A stretch of DNA of 15,961 nucleotides from Pseudomonadota bacterium (GTDB lineage: Bacteria; Pseudomonadota; Alphaproteobacteria; Sphingomonadales; Sphingomonadaceae): positions 1-15,961 of the forward strand of contig JAKOWQ010000243.1 in assembly GCA_029781465.1 (NCBI GenBank). The letters are read 5' to 3'. Numbering within the stretch: the stretch's first letter is position 1; each line of letters opens with the position of its first letter. A program made the translations under genes and the position numbers. This document shows positions 1 through 8,015 of the stretch, piece after piece. Below the pieces are notes generated by a model that was not told the DNA's origin, did not search any database, and saw only the letters and a program-made list of their open reading frames with translations.

Positions 1-1379
1 ACCCCCATCGCCGCTTCCTTGACCGCTTCGGAATGGGTCGGGTGGGCGTGGCAGGTATAGGCGATGTCCTCGCTGGTGGCGCCGAATTCCATCGCCTGGG
101 CGACCTGGGCAATCATCGTCCCCGCGACCGAGGCGATCATCCAGGCGCCCAGCACCTTGTCGGTCTGGGCATCGGCGATCACCTTCACGAAGCCTTCGGG
201 CTCGTGGTTGGTCTTGGCGCGGCTGTTGGCCATCATCGGGAACTTGCCGACCTTGACTGCGTGCCCGGCTTCCTTCGCCGCTTCCTCGGTCAGCCCGACC
301 CCGGCGAATTCGGGCATGGTATAGACCACGCCGGGGATCACCGCGTGATTGACGATGCCCACCCCGCTGGCGATGTATTCGGCCACGGCGATGCCCTCGT
401 CCTCGGCCTTGTGAGCCAGCATCGGCCCCGGAATGACGTCGCCGATCGCGCGCACGCCATCCACCTTGGTGCGGAAATCGTGGCCGGTTTCGATCTGGCC
501 GCGCTGGTTGAGCTCAAGGCCGATGTTCTCAAGGCCAAGGCCCGCCACGTTCGGGCGGCGACCGATGGCAACCAGAACGCAATCCGCCTCGATCGTTTGG
601 GCCGCGCCCCCGGCCGCGGGTTCGAGTGTCAGCGTGGCCTTCTTGCCCTTGACCGAGGCGCCGGTCACCTTGGTGCCCAGCTTCAGCTCCATGCCCTGCT
701 TCTTGAAGATCCTGGCGGCTTCCTTGCGGATGTCGCCGTCCATTCCCGGCAGCAGCTGGTCGAGGAATTCGACCACGGTGACCTTGGCCCCCAGGCGCCG
801 CCAGACCGAACCGAGCTCCAGCCCGATCACCCCACCGCCGATCACTACCAGGTGCGAAGGCACCTTGCCCAGCGCCAGCGCGCCAGTGGAATCGACGATC
901 ACGCCCTTGTCGTTATCGACTTCCACGCCCGGCAGCGGCGTAACGCTGGAACCCGTGGCGATCACCACTTCCTTCGCGGTGTAATCCTTGCCCGCAACGG
1001 TCACGGTGTGGGCGTCCTTGAATGCGCCGGTGCCCTTGAGCCAATCGACCTTGTTCCTCTTGAACAGGTATTCGATCCCGCCGGTCAGCCCCTTGACCGC
1101 ATCGGCCTTGTCAGCCTGCAAGGCGGCGAGATCGAGCTCGACCTTGCCCAGCTTCACGCCATAGCGGGCGAGGGTGCCGTTGGCGGCTTCCTCGAACTTC
1201 TCCGAACCGTGGAGCAGCGCCTTGGAAGGGATGCAGCCGACGTTGAGGCAGGTCCCGCCCAGCGTCTCGCGGCTTTCCACACAGGCCGTCTTCAGCCCCA
1301 GCTGCGCCGCGCGGATCGCGCCGACATAGCCGCCGGGACCGGCGCCGATGAAGATCACGTCATAGTCGAATTCAGCCAT
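1..1379 (-). CDS. lpdA: Dihydrolipoyl dehydrogenase (E3), 3' end cut by window edge
   Basis: Flavoprotein E3 component that reoxidises dihydrolipoamide on the E2 subunit, passing electrons through FAD and a redox disulfide to NAD+. Translating the complement from the ATG at 1379 gives an N-terminal FAD-binding GAGPGGY motif (about residues 12-18) and the active-site GGTCLNVGCIPSK with Cys44 and Cys49. A second, NAD-binding VVIGGGVIGLE motif and an FAD-contacting RAIGDV follow. Near the edge lies the dimer-interface HAHPTHSE, which carries the catalytic His-Glu pair. About 459 codons are visible; the family is about 465 residues, so only a few C-terminal residues are missing. The gene starts 10 bases after the odhB stop, with an AGGACAGGA ribosome-binding region just before the ATG. 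It is the last visible gene of the TCA operon, so it probably serves the 2-oxoglutarate dehydrogenase complex, and E3 may be shared with other complexes. Confidence 0.96.
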   Translation of the reverse strand, partial: MAEFDYDVIFIGAGPGGYVGAIRAAQLGLKTACVESRETLGGTCLNVGCIPSKALLHGSEKFEEAANGTLARYGVKLGKVELDLAALQADKADAVKGLTGGIEYLFKRNKVDWLKGTGAFKDAHTVTVAGKDYTAKEVVIATGSSVTPLPGVEVDNDKGVIVDSTGALALGKVPSHLVVIGGGVIGLELGSVWRRLGAKVTVVEFLDQLLPGMDGDIRKEAARIFKKQGMELKLGTKVTGASVKGKKATLTLEPAAGGAAQTIEADCVLVAIGRRPNVAGLGLENIGLELNQRGQIETGHDFRTKVDGVRAIGDVIPGPMLAHKAEDEGIAVAEYIASGVGIVNHAVIPGVVYTMPEFAGVGLTEEAAKEAGHAVKVGKFPMMANSRAKTNHEPEGFVKVIADAQTDKVLGAWMIASVAGTMIAQVAQAMEFGATSEDIAYTCHAHPTHSEAVKEAAMG

Positions 1380-1389
1380 GGTCCTGTCC

Positions 1390-2589
1390 TCAGAGGTCGA
1401 TCAGCAGGCGAGTGGGATCCTCGATCGCTTCCTTGATGGTCTTGAGCGCGGTCACCGCCTCGCGCCCGTCGATCAGGCGGTGGTCGTAGCTGAGCGCGAG
1501 GTACATCATCGGACGGATCACGATCTGCCCGTCACGCACCACCGGACGGTCCTCGATCCGGTGCAGGCCCAGCACCGCCGACTGCGGCGGGTTGATGATT
1601 GGCGTGCTCATCAGCCCGCCGAAGATCCCGCCGTTGGAGATGGTGAAGGTGCCGCCCTGCATGTCGGCCATGGTCAGCGTGCCCTCCTTGGCGCGCTTGC
1701 CGAGATCGGCGATGGCCTTTTCGATATCGGCAAAGCCCATCTGGTCGACATTGCGGACCACCGGCACGACCAGCCCATTGGGCGCCGAAACCGCTACCGA
1801 CAGGTCGACATAAGGGAAATAGACGATCTCATCGCCATCGATCTGGGCGTTGACGCCCGGAATGTCCTTGAGCGCGAGGCACGCTGCCTTGGCGAAGAAC
1901 GACATGAAGCCCAGCTTCACCCCGTGCTTCTTCTCGAACACGTCCTTGTAGCGGTTACGCGCGTCGATCACCGCCGACATGTCGCAATCGTTGAAGGTGG
2001 TCAGCAGCGCGGCGGTTTCCTGCGCGCTCTTGAGCCGCTTGGCCACGGTCTGGCGCAGGCGGGTCATCTTGACGCGTTCCTCGCCGCGATCCCCTGCCGG
2101 GGCGGCGGGCGCGGCGGGCGCAGCAGCGGCCGCAGCGGGCGCCGCGCTCTTGGCCTGGGCCGCGGCGACGACGTCTTCCTTGGTGATCCGTCCGTCCTTG
2201 CCGGTGCCCTTGACCGTGGCGGGATCGATCCCGTGTTCCAGCACCGCGCGGCGCACCGCGGGAGAAAGCGTGGCGGCTTCGCCAGCAGGCGCAGCTGCGC
2301 TCGCCGTCGGAGCAGGTGCAGCTGCCGCGGCAGGAGCCGCCGCCACGCCAGAGCCGGCTTCGATCGTGGCGATCACCGCGCCGACCGAAACGTTATCGCC
2401 CACCTTGGCCAGGTGCTGGCCCATGACCCCCGCGACCGGCGCGGGCACTTCGACCGCAACCTTGTCGGTTTCAAGACTGGCGATCGGCTCGTTGGCCGCG
2501 ACCGCTTCACCCGGCTGCTTTAGCCATTCGCCGATGGTTGCTTCGGATACGGATTCACCCAGGGTGGGGACTTTGACTTCTGTGGACAT
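1390..2589 (-). CDS. odhB: 2-oxoglutarate dehydrogenase E2, dihydrolipoyl succinyltransferase
   Basis: Core E2 enzyme of the 2-oxoglutarate dehydrogenase complex. It transfers the succinyl group from its lipoyl arm to CoA. The 399 residues show the expected order. First is an N-terminal lipoyl domain with ETDKVAVEV (lipoylated Lys43). An Ala/Pro-rich linker leads to a peripheral E3/E1-binding domain (LSPAVRR through GRITKEDV, about residues 108-145), then a second Ala/Pro linker. The C-terminal acyltransferase domain contains SYDHRLIDGREA, with catalytic His370 and Asp374, and ends in RLLIDL. Length is normal for the family and the gene is intact. Only 12 bases separate it from the odhA stop, with GAGGAA upstream of the ATG, and lpd follows after 10 bases. 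The linkers create a very GC-rich, Ala-codon-repetitive stretch around 2100-2150. The succinyl rather than acetyl specificity is inferred from linkage to odhA and from the overall sequence type. Confidence 0.96.
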   Translation of the reverse strand: MSTEVKVPTLGESVSEATIGEWLKQPGEAVAANEPIASLETDKVAVEVPAPVAGVMGQHLAKVGDNVSVGAVIATIEAGSGVAAAPAAAAAPAPTASAAAPAGEAATLSPAVRRAVLEHGIDPATVKGTGKDGRITKEDVVAAAQAKSAAPAAAAAAPAAPAAPAGDRGEERVKMTRLRQTVAKRLKSAQETAALLTTFNDCDMSAVIDARNRYKDVFEKKHGVKLGFMSFFAKAACLALKDIPGVNAQIDGDEIVYFPYVDLSVAVSAPNGLVVPVVRNVDQMGFADIEKAIADLGKRAKEGTLTMADMQGGTFTISNGGIFGGLMSTPIINPPQSAVLGLHRIEDRPVVRDGQIVIRPMMYLALSYDHRLIDGREAVTALKTIKEAIEDPTRLLIDL

Positions 2590-2601
2590 CTTGCTGGTTC
2601 C

Positions 2602-5412
2602 TCAGGCTTTCTTCCTGCGGCGGATTTCGGTGCGGACCGAGGTGCCGAGCGCGTGGCTGATCAGCGCGCCCTGTTCGCTGACATGGCGGCTGGCGAGGCC
2701 CGTTGCCGGCGAGGCGCTGGCGACACGGCCGGCATAGCGCGGGCGGGTCACCTTGCACTTGGCCGCGATCAGCGCTTCCTCGATCAGGCTTTCGACGAAG
2801 AACCACGATCCGTTGTTCTTCGGCTCCTCCTGGCACCAGACCACCTCTTCCAGATTGGGCATCCTGGAAAAGCGCAGCGCCAGCGGCTCGCCGGGGAAGG
2901 GATAGAGCTGTTCGAGGCGGATGATCTGGACGTCCTTGGTGCCTTCAGCATCGCGCGCTTCCATCAGATCATAGGCGACCTTGCCCGAACACAGCACGAC
3001 CCGGCGCGTGTCCTTGTCGGCAGCCCCGTTGCGGTCGGACAGGATGCGCTTGAAGTGCGCCTCACCGACGAATTCGCTGGCCTCGCTCTTGGCCATTGGG
3101 TGGCGCAGCAGGCTCTTGGGGGTCATGATGATCAGCGGCTTGCGGAACGGGCGGTGCATCTGCCGGCGCAGAACGTGGAAGTAATTCGCCGGGCTGGTGA
3201 TGTTGCACACCTGCATGTTGTCCTGCGCACAGAGCTGAAGGTAGCGCTCCAGGCGGGCCGAGGAGTGCTCCGGCCCCTGGCCCTCGAACCCGTGCGGCAG
3301 CAGCAGTACCAGCCCGTTGGCGCGCAGCCACTTGGCCTCGGAGGCGGCGATGTACTGGTCGATCATGATCTGCGCGCCGTTGGCGAAATCGCCGAACTGC
3401 GCTTCCCACAGCACCAGGGTCTTGGGATCGGCGCTGGCATAGCCGTATTCGAAGCCCAGAACGCCGTATTCGCTCAGCGGGCTGTCATGCACCTCGAACT
3501 TGCCGTGCGGCACGGTGGTGAGCGGCACGTATTTGTGCTCGTCGCTCTGGTCGACCCACACCGCGTGGCGCTGGCTGAACGTGCCCCGGCCCGAATCCTG
3601 GCCCGAAAGGCGCACGTTGTAGCCTTCGGAAACCAGGCTGCCGAAGGCCAAAGCCTCGGCCGTCGCCCAGTCAAAACCCTGGCCGCTGGTGAACATCTCG
3701 CGCTTGGCGTCGATCACGCGGGCCAGCGTCTTGTGGACCTGGAGCGTATCGGGAATGGTGGTCAGCGTCCGGCCCAGGCTGTCAAACAGCTTCTGTTCGA
3801 TCCCGCTGTGGATGTTGCGGCGTGCGGTTTCGGGGTCGGCGGGGGCGTGCAGCCCGGTCCAGCGTCCGGCGAACCAGTCGGCATGGTTGGACTTGTAGCT
3901 CTTGGCCGCCTCGAACTCGGTTTCCAGCGTGGCGATGAAGTGGGATTCGACCTCGCCCGCGTGGTTGGAGTCGATCACCCCTTCGCCGATCAGGCGGTGG
4001 GCATAGACCTGGCTGACCGGCGGATGCTGGCGGATCTTCTGATACATCAGCGGCTGGGTAAAGCCCGGCTCATCGCCTTCGTTGTGGCCGAAGCGGCGAT
4101 AGCACCACATGTCGACCACGATGTCGCGCCCGAAAGTCTGGCGATAGTCGATCGCCAGTTTGCAGGCGAAGGTCACCGCCTCGGGATCATCGCCGTTGAC
4201 GTGCAGGATCGGTGCCTGGACGCCCTTGGCGACGTCGGAGGGATAGGGCGATCCACGGCTGAACTGCGGGCTGGTGGTAAAGCCGATCTGGTTGTTGACC
4301 ACGAAGTGGATGCAGCCGCCGGTGTTGTAGCCGCGCACTCCCGAAAAGCCGAAGCATTCCCAGACGATCCCCTGCCCGGCAAAGGCCGCGTCGCCGTGGA
4401 TCAGCACGGGCAGCACCTGCTTGTGCTTGCCGGGGCCGATATCGTCGCGGAAGGCCTGGTTGGCGCGGACCTTGCCCAGCACCACCGGATCGACCGTTTC
4501 AAGGTGGCTGGGGTTGGGGACCAGGCTCATGTGCACCTTGATCCCGTCGAACTCGCGATCGGCGCTGGTGCCCAGGTGATACTTGACGTCGCCCGAACCG
4601 CCGACATCCTCGGGATTGGCCGTGCCGCCCGAGAATTCGTGGAAGATGACGCGATAGGGCTTGGCCAGCACGTTGGCGAGCACGTTGAGCCGCCCGCGGT
4701 GCGCCATGCCGTAAACGATCTCGCGCACGCCGCGCGATCCGCCGTACTTGATCACCGCTTCAAGCGCCGGGATCATCGCCTCACCGCCGTCCAGCCCGAA
4801 GCGCTTGGTGCCGACGTATTTGCGGCCGAGAAACTTTTCGTACTGCTCGCCGCGGATCACCGCGCCCAGGATCGCCTTCTTGCCCTCGGGGGTAAAGTCG
4901 ATGCTCTTGTCGCCGCCCTCGATCCGGTCCTGGATGAAGCGGCGCTCCTCGACATCGGCGATGTGCATGTATTCGAAGCCGACCTTGCCGCAGTAATTCT
5001 GCCGCAGCACCGCCACCAGTTCGCGCACCGTCGCCCATTCGAGGCCAAGCGTGCCGCCGAGATAGACCTTGCGATCGAGCGCCGCGCCGGTGAAGCCGTG
5101 ATAGGCCGGATCGAGATCGGCCGGCAGGTTCTGGTGCGAAAGCCCCAGGGGATCGAGATCAGCGCCAAGATGCCCGCGCACGCGGTAGGTGCGCACCAGC
5201 ATCATCGCCCGGATCGAATCCGCCGCGGCTTCCTCGATCGCGTGCGGATCCAGTGCCTCGCCGCCCCTGGCCGCCGCCTTGATCGCGACTTGCATCTGCG
5301 TCGGGTCGAGCGCCTGGGTCAGATCGTCTTCGGCGCCGCGCCAGTCGGGCCGCGCCCAGCTGGGGCCGGGCTGCGGATCGTCGGGGAGGAAATCGTGGCT
5401 TTCGTTGCCCAT
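2602..5412 (-). CDS. odhA: 2-oxoglutarate dehydrogenase E1 component
   Basis: Thiamine-diphosphate-dependent E1 that decarboxylates 2-oxoglutarate and succinylates the lipoyl group of OdhB. It sets entry into the succinyl-CoA half of the TCA cycle. The 936-residue protein has the usual family length. Visible signatures are the N-terminal helical region with RVRGHLGADLDPL (about 77-89), HRGRLNVLAN (238-247), and the ThDP/Mg site made of HGDAAFAGQG (339-348, Asp341) with NNQIGFTT (373-380). The C-terminal pyrimidine-binding domain includes LLPHGFEGQGPEHSSAR, and the E1 carboxy-terminal WCQEEPKNNGSW is present. The ATG at 5412 has a GAAGAGGG ribosome-binding sequence about ten bases upstream and gives the start MGNESHDF. 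The gene follows sucD after a 115-base gap holding a hairpin and precedes odhB by 12 bases. It appears intact. Confidence 0.97.
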   Translation of the reverse strand: MGNESHDFLPDDPQPGPSWARPDWRGAEDDLTQALDPTQMQVAIKAAARGGEALDPHAIEEAAADSIRAMMLVRTYRVRGHLGADLDPLGLSHQNLPADLDPAYHGFTGAALDRKVYLGGTLGLEWATVRELVAVLRQNYCGKVGFEYMHIADVEERRFIQDRIEGGDKSIDFTPEGKKAILGAVIRGEQYEKFLGRKYVGTKRFGLDGGEAMIPALEAVIKYGGSRGVREIVYGMAHRGRLNVLANVLAKPYRVIFHEFSGGTANPEDVGGSGDVKYHLGTSADREFDGIKVHMSLVPNPSHLETVDPVVLGKVRANQAFRDDIGPGKHKQVLPVLIHGDAAFAGQGIVWECFGFSGVRGYNTGGCIHFVVNNQIGFTTSPQFSRGSPYPSDVAKGVQAPILHVNGDDPEAVTFACKLAIDYRQTFGRDIVVDMWCYRRFGHNEGDEPGFTQPLMYQKIRQHPPVSQVYAHRLIGEGVIDSNHAGEVESHFIATLETEFEAAKSYKSNHADWFAGRWTGLHAPADPETARRNIHSGIEQKLFDSLGRTLTTIPDTLQVHKTLARVIDAKREMFTSGQGFDWATAEALAFGSLVSEGYNVRLSGQDSGRGTFSQRHAVWVDQSDEHKYVPLTTVPHGKFEVHDSPLSEYGVLGFEYGYASADPKTLVLWEAQFGDFANGAQIMIDQYIAASEAKWLRANGLVLLLPHGFEGQGPEHSSARLERYLQLCAQDNMQVCNITSPANYFHVLRRQMHRPFRKPLIIMTPKSLLRHPMAKSEASEFVGEAHFKRILSDRNGAADKDTRRVVLCSGKVAYDLMEARDAEGTKDVQIIRLEQLYPFPGEPLALRFSRMPNLEEVVWCQEEPKNNGSWFFVESLIEEALIAAKCKVTRPRYAGRVASASPATGLASRHVSEQGALISHALGTSVRTEIRRRKKA

Positions 5413-5493
5413 CGCAACTGCCCTCTTCTGCTTCGCTACATCAGGGGCCTTTGCGCTCCCGGGGAGGAATTCGCTTTTGCCCGAAATGTGGTT

Positions 5494-5515
5494 GCCCGGC
5501 GCCTAGGCACCGGGC
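5494..5515 (-). promoter_or_regulatory. Strong stem-loop in the sucD-odhA gap
   Basis: The 115-base gap (5413-5527) contains an inverted repeat. GCCCGG (5494-5499) pairs with CCGGGC (5510-5515), and the inner GCCTAGGC is itself palindromic. Read leftwards, in the direction of the operon, no run of U follows, so it is not a textbook intrinsic terminator. It could be an mRNA processing or 3'-end protecting stem for the mdh-sucD transcript, or a partial attenuator that sets different levels for sucD and odhA. The pairing is seen directly; the role is a guess. I do not see a convincing promoter for odhA in the gap. Confidence 0.4.
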
Positions 5516-5527
5516 ACGGGTTTACAC

Positions 5528-6418
5528 TCAGGCAAATTCCTTGAGCGCTTCGGCCAGCGTCTCGCCCAGCAGGCTGGGGGAGGAGGAAACGCGGATGCCC
5601 GCCGCTTCCATCGCCGCGATCTTGTCTTCGGCGCCGCCCTGTCCGCCCGAGACGATCGCCCCGGCATGGCCCATGCGGCGGCCCGGAGGCGCCGTGCGCC
5701 CGGCGATGAACCCGGCCATCGGCTTGCGGCGGCCACGCTTGGCTTCATCGCGCAGGAACTGGGCGGCCTCTTCCTCGGCGCTGCCGCCGATCTCGCCGAT
5801 CATGATGATCGACTTGGTTTCCTCATCAGCCAGGAACAGCTCGAGCACGTCAATGAAGTTGGTGCCGTTGACCGGATCGCCGCCGATGCCCACCGCGGTG
5901 GTCTGGCCCAGGCCGATGTTGCTGGTCTGGAACACGGCTTCATAGGTCAGCGTGCCCGAACGGCTGACCACGCCGACGCTGCCCTTCTTGAAGATCGAAC
6001 CAGGCATGATTCCGATCTTGCATTCGCCGGGCGTCAGCACACCGGGGCAGTTGGGGCCGATCAGACGGCTCTTGCTGCCCGAAAGCGCGCGCTTGACGCG
6101 GACCATGTCGAGCACCGGAATACCCTCGGTGATGCACACGATCAGCTCGATCTGGGCATCGATTGCCTCCAGGATCGCATCGGCCGCGCCAGGGGGCGGT
6201 ACGTAGATGCACGAAGCGGTCGCTCCGGTCGCCGCCTTCGCTTCGGCAACGCTATCGAACTGCGGCAGCCCGATGTGCTCGGTCCCGCCCTTGCCGGGGG
6301 TGACGCCCGCGACCATCTGCGTGCCGTAATCGAGCGCCGCCTGGGTATGGAACGAACCGGTGGCGCCGGTCATCCCCTGGGTGATGACCTTGGTGTTCTT
6401 GTTGACGAGGATGGACAT
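5528..6418 (-). CDS. sucD: Succinyl-CoA ligase [ADP-forming] alpha subunit
   Basis: Alpha subunit of succinyl-CoA synthetase. It binds CoA and carries the phosphohistidine during conversion of succinyl-CoA to succinate with substrate-level ATP/GTP formation. The 296 residues are typical. The CoA-binding Rossmann domain starts with GMTGATGSFHTQAA (about 15-28). GPNCPGVLTPGECKIGIMP lies mid-protein, and the ATP-citrate-lyase/succinyl-CoA-ligase signature GRRMGHAGAIVSGG carries the phosphorylated His251. The ATG at 6418 has CAGGAG about a dozen bases upstream. The gene lies 24 bases downstream of mdh. Its partner beta subunit gene sucC, often directly upstream in alphaproteobacteria, is not in this window, so the partner must be encoded elsewhere. 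The gene shows no damage. Confidence 0.97.
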   Translation of the reverse strand: MSILVNKNTKVITQGMTGATGSFHTQAALDYGTQMVAGVTPGKGGTEHIGLPQFDSVAEAKAATGATASCIYVPPPGAADAILEAIDAQIELIVCITEGIPVLDMVRVKRALSGSKSRLIGPNCPGVLTPGECKIGIMPGSIFKKGSVGVVSRSGTLTYEAVFQTSNIGLGQTTAVGIGGDPVNGTNFIDVLELFLADEETKSIIMIGEIGGSAEEEAAQFLRDEAKRGRRKPMAGFIAGRTAPPGRRMGHAGAIVSGGQGGAEDKIAAMEAAGIRVSSSPSLLGETLAEALKEFA

Positions 6419-6442
6419 GTCTCGAATCTCCTGGGGAAGGGC

Positions 6443-7405
6443 TCAGGCCAGCGACGGCTCGATGCCCTTGCAGGCCACCAGCAGTTCCTTGACCGCATCG
6501 ACCGAGACCTGGAAGTTGGCCTTGGCTTCATCGTCCAGCGCGATTTCGATCACTTCTTCGGCGCCGTTCGCGCCGATCACCACCGGCACGCCGACATAAA
6601 GCCCGTCGAGGCCGTACTTGCCGTTAACGTAAACCGCGCAGGGCAGGATGCGCTTCTGGTCGCCAAGGTAGGCTTCGGCCATGGCGATCGCGCTGGTGGC
6701 GGGGGCGTAATAGGCCGAGCCGGTCTTCAAGAGGCCGACGATTTCGCCGCCGCCGCTGCGGGTGCGGGCAACGATTTCGTCGAGCCGCGCCTTCGACGAC
6801 TTGCCCATCTTGACCAGGTCGGTGACGGGAACGCCGCTGACGGTCGAATATTCGAGCACCGGCACCATGGTATCGCCGTGGCCGCCCAGCACGAAGGCGT
6901 TGACGTCCTTGACCGAGACGCCGAATTCCCAGGCAAGGAAGGTGGCGAAACGCGCCGAATCCAGCACGCCGGCCATGCCGACCACCTTGTTGGCGGGCAG
7001 GCCCGAAAATTCGCGCAGCGCCCAGACCATGGCGTCGAGCGGATTGGTGATGCAGATCACGAAAGCGTCGGGGCAGTGGTTCTTGATCCCTTCGCCCACG
7101 GCCTTCATCACGCCCAGGTTGATGCCGAGCAGGTCGTCGCGGCTCATGCCCGGCTTGCGCGGCACACCGGCGGTGACGATCACCACATCGGCCCCGGCCA
7201 GATCGGCATAGTCGTTGGTGCCCTTGATATTGGCATCGAAGCCTTCGACCGGGCCGCACTGCGCCAGATCCAGCGCCTTGCCCTGGGGCATGCCCTCGGC
7301 AATGTCGAACAGGACGATATCGCCCAGTTCCTTCTTGGCGGCGAGGTGGGCCAGAGTGCCGCCGATCATCCCGGCGCCGACGAGGGCAATCTTCTTGCGA
7401 GCCAT
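6443..7405 (-). CDS. mdh: Malate dehydrogenase (NAD)
   Basis: Cytoplasmic NAD-dependent malate dehydrogenase that interconverts malate and oxaloacetate in the TCA cycle. The 320-residue protein is of the LDH-like bacterial MDH type found in alphaproteobacteria. The sequence shows the Rossmann GAGMIGG (10-16) and Asp34, which would bind the NAD ribose. Substrate-binding arginines lie in GVPRKPGMSRDDLL (Arg83, Arg89) and DSARF (Arg152), and the catalytic His176 is in LGGHGDTMVP. The Arg at the 83 position of the mobile loop suits malate rather than lactate. The ATG at 7405 is preceded by a GGAAGGA ribosome-binding site. It is the first gene of the leftward TCA operon, with a 263-base gap upstream holding the likely promoter. 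Confidence 0.97.
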   Translation of the reverse strand: MARKKIALVGAGMIGGTLAHLAAKKELGDIVLFDIAEGMPQGKALDLAQCGPVEGFDANIKGTNDYADLAGADVVIVTAGVPRKPGMSRDDLLGINLGVMKAVGEGIKNHCPDAFVICITNPLDAMVWALREFSGLPANKVVGMAGVLDSARFATFLAWEFGVSVKDVNAFVLGGHGDTMVPVLEYSTVSGVPVTDLVKMGKSSKARLDEIVARTRSGGGEIVGLLKTGSAYYAPATSAIAMAEAYLGDQKRILPCAVYVNGKYGLDGLYVGVPVVIGANGAEEVIEIALDDEAKANFQVSVDAVKELLVACKGIEPSLA

Positions 7406-7556
7406 TTGCGACGATGTCCTTCCCTGGAATGCGGGATCACGTCAGGCACAAAGGCAGCCCATTCCATCCCGCTGGAGCGCGGGCCACCGGTTGATCGAAG
7501 CGTGCCGTAGGCGCGAGTCCGGGTGATTGCAAGCGAGGAAAAGTCGACAGAGCAAA

Positions 7557-7585
7557 TATTTAGTGATAATAGTTCGCAATTGCAA
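7557..7585 (-). promoter_or_regulatory. Candidate promoter of the mdh-sucD-odhA-odhB-lpd operon
   Basis: Read on the minus strand, TTGCAA (7585-7580) is followed after exactly 17 bases by TAAATA (7562-7557). The pair lies in the only AT-rich island (about 7550-7592) of an otherwise very GC-rich gap, and it faces mdh. Transcription would begin near 7550, giving a leader of roughly 145 bases. The spacing and composition support it; the -10 match is moderate. The island also contains GCAATTGC (7576-7583), an 8-base palindrome overlapping the -35 that could be an operator. I cannot assign a regulator. Confidence 0.45.
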
Positions 7586-7603
7586 TAATGGCATGCAAGG
7601 CGA

Positions 7604-7641
7604 GCTTCGGTCGCGGCGAAGCGACCGCCAGCCTGGCGGTC
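7604..7641 (-). terminator. Tandem stem-loops after the 106-residue gene, possible terminator
   Basis: Two adjoining perfect inverted repeats lie between the small gene ending at 7669 and the mdh promoter. GACCGCCA (7623-7630) pairs with TGGCGGTC (7634-7641) across a 3-base loop. GCTTCG (7604-7609) pairs with CGAAGC (7617-7622). Neither is followed by a U-run in the leftward direction, so termination without Rho is doubtful. Position favours separating the upstream gene from the mdh promoter. Confidence 0.35.
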
Positions 7642-7668
7642 ATTGGCGATGCCGTAAGGGAAATGCCC

Positions 7669-7989
7669 TCAGCCGAGATTCGTGCTCGGTCTGCCTTCCA
7701 GCCGCGCGGCGAGTGCGCGGGCCATGCGCCGGTCGAACCGGCGGCAGATTTCGAGCCAGTGGCGATACTCTTCGTGGCGGCCCTCGTGCCAGGCGCGCTC
7801 GGCTTCAAGCCGGGCCTGCTGCGCCGCGCCCAGCCCGTGGACGGCGAAATGCTTGAGCGCATCGCGCAAAACGTGATCGGGCGTGGTCATATCGCCGTTA
7901 TCGTTTGCCGCCTTGCGGCGCAGACCCAGGCCCATTGCGGTGCTGGAACAGATGGCGGCGGGGCGGGGGGCGGCGAAGCGGATCGTCAT
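7669..7989 (-). CDS. Uncharacterised small protein with KAANDN motif
   Basis: A 106-residue protein of unknown function. Codon third positions follow the G/C-rich pattern of the surrounding genes. The N-terminal part (about 1-33) is low in conserved character except for RRKAANDNGD, a short motif I recall from many alphaproteobacterial small proteins. The C-terminal part, roughly residues 40-97, is rich in Arg, Glu, His and Trp (for example RAWHEGRHEEYRHWLEICRR) and is predicted by eye to be helical and cytoplasmic. No signal peptide or membrane segment is seen. The ATG at 7989 has only a weak ribosome-binding sequence (GCAGGG); internal ATGs at codons 19 and 34 are possible starts. It lies between the cell wall hydrolase and mdh on the same strand, and context gives no clear role. 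Confidence 0.72.
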   Translation of the reverse strand: MTIRFAAPRPAAICSSTAMGLGLRRKAANDNGDMTTPDHVLRDALKHFAVHGLGAAQQARLEAERAWHEGRHEEYRHWLEICRRFDRRMARALAARLEGRPSTNLG

Positions 7990-8015
7990 TGCCCTGCGCT
8001 CTACACAGCCGGAGC

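Noticed and set aside
2095..2345. GCG/GCC-rich repetitive stretch as a possible DNA repeat
   Set aside because: It encodes the Ala/Pro-rich flexible linkers normal for E2 proteins.
33..2523. Long plus-strand open frames (33-1436 and 1378-2523) opposite lpd and odhB
   Set aside because: Antisense shadows; lpd and odhB on the other strand have full catalytic motifs.
2653..5544. A 963-codon open frame on the plus strand opposite odhA
   Set aside because: It is a mirror of the odhA codon bias in GC-rich DNA. It shows no recognisable domain, while the opposite strand encodes an intact E1 enzyme.
5666..7510. A 614-codon plus-strand open frame opposite sucD and mdh
   Set aside because: It spans two well-identified minus-strand genes and their gap, with His/Asp/Arg-rich composition typical of antisense frames.
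7565..7590. Possible Fur-type iron box in the mdh promoter island
   Set aside because: GATAAT and GCAATTGC are suggestive, but the symmetry does not fit a 19-base Fur box or a 7-1-7 pattern.
7560..7862. A 100-codon minus-strand frame overlapping the small KAANDN gene
   Set aside because: It overlaps the better-supported 7669-7989 frame, and its last part runs through the hairpins and AT-rich promoter island.
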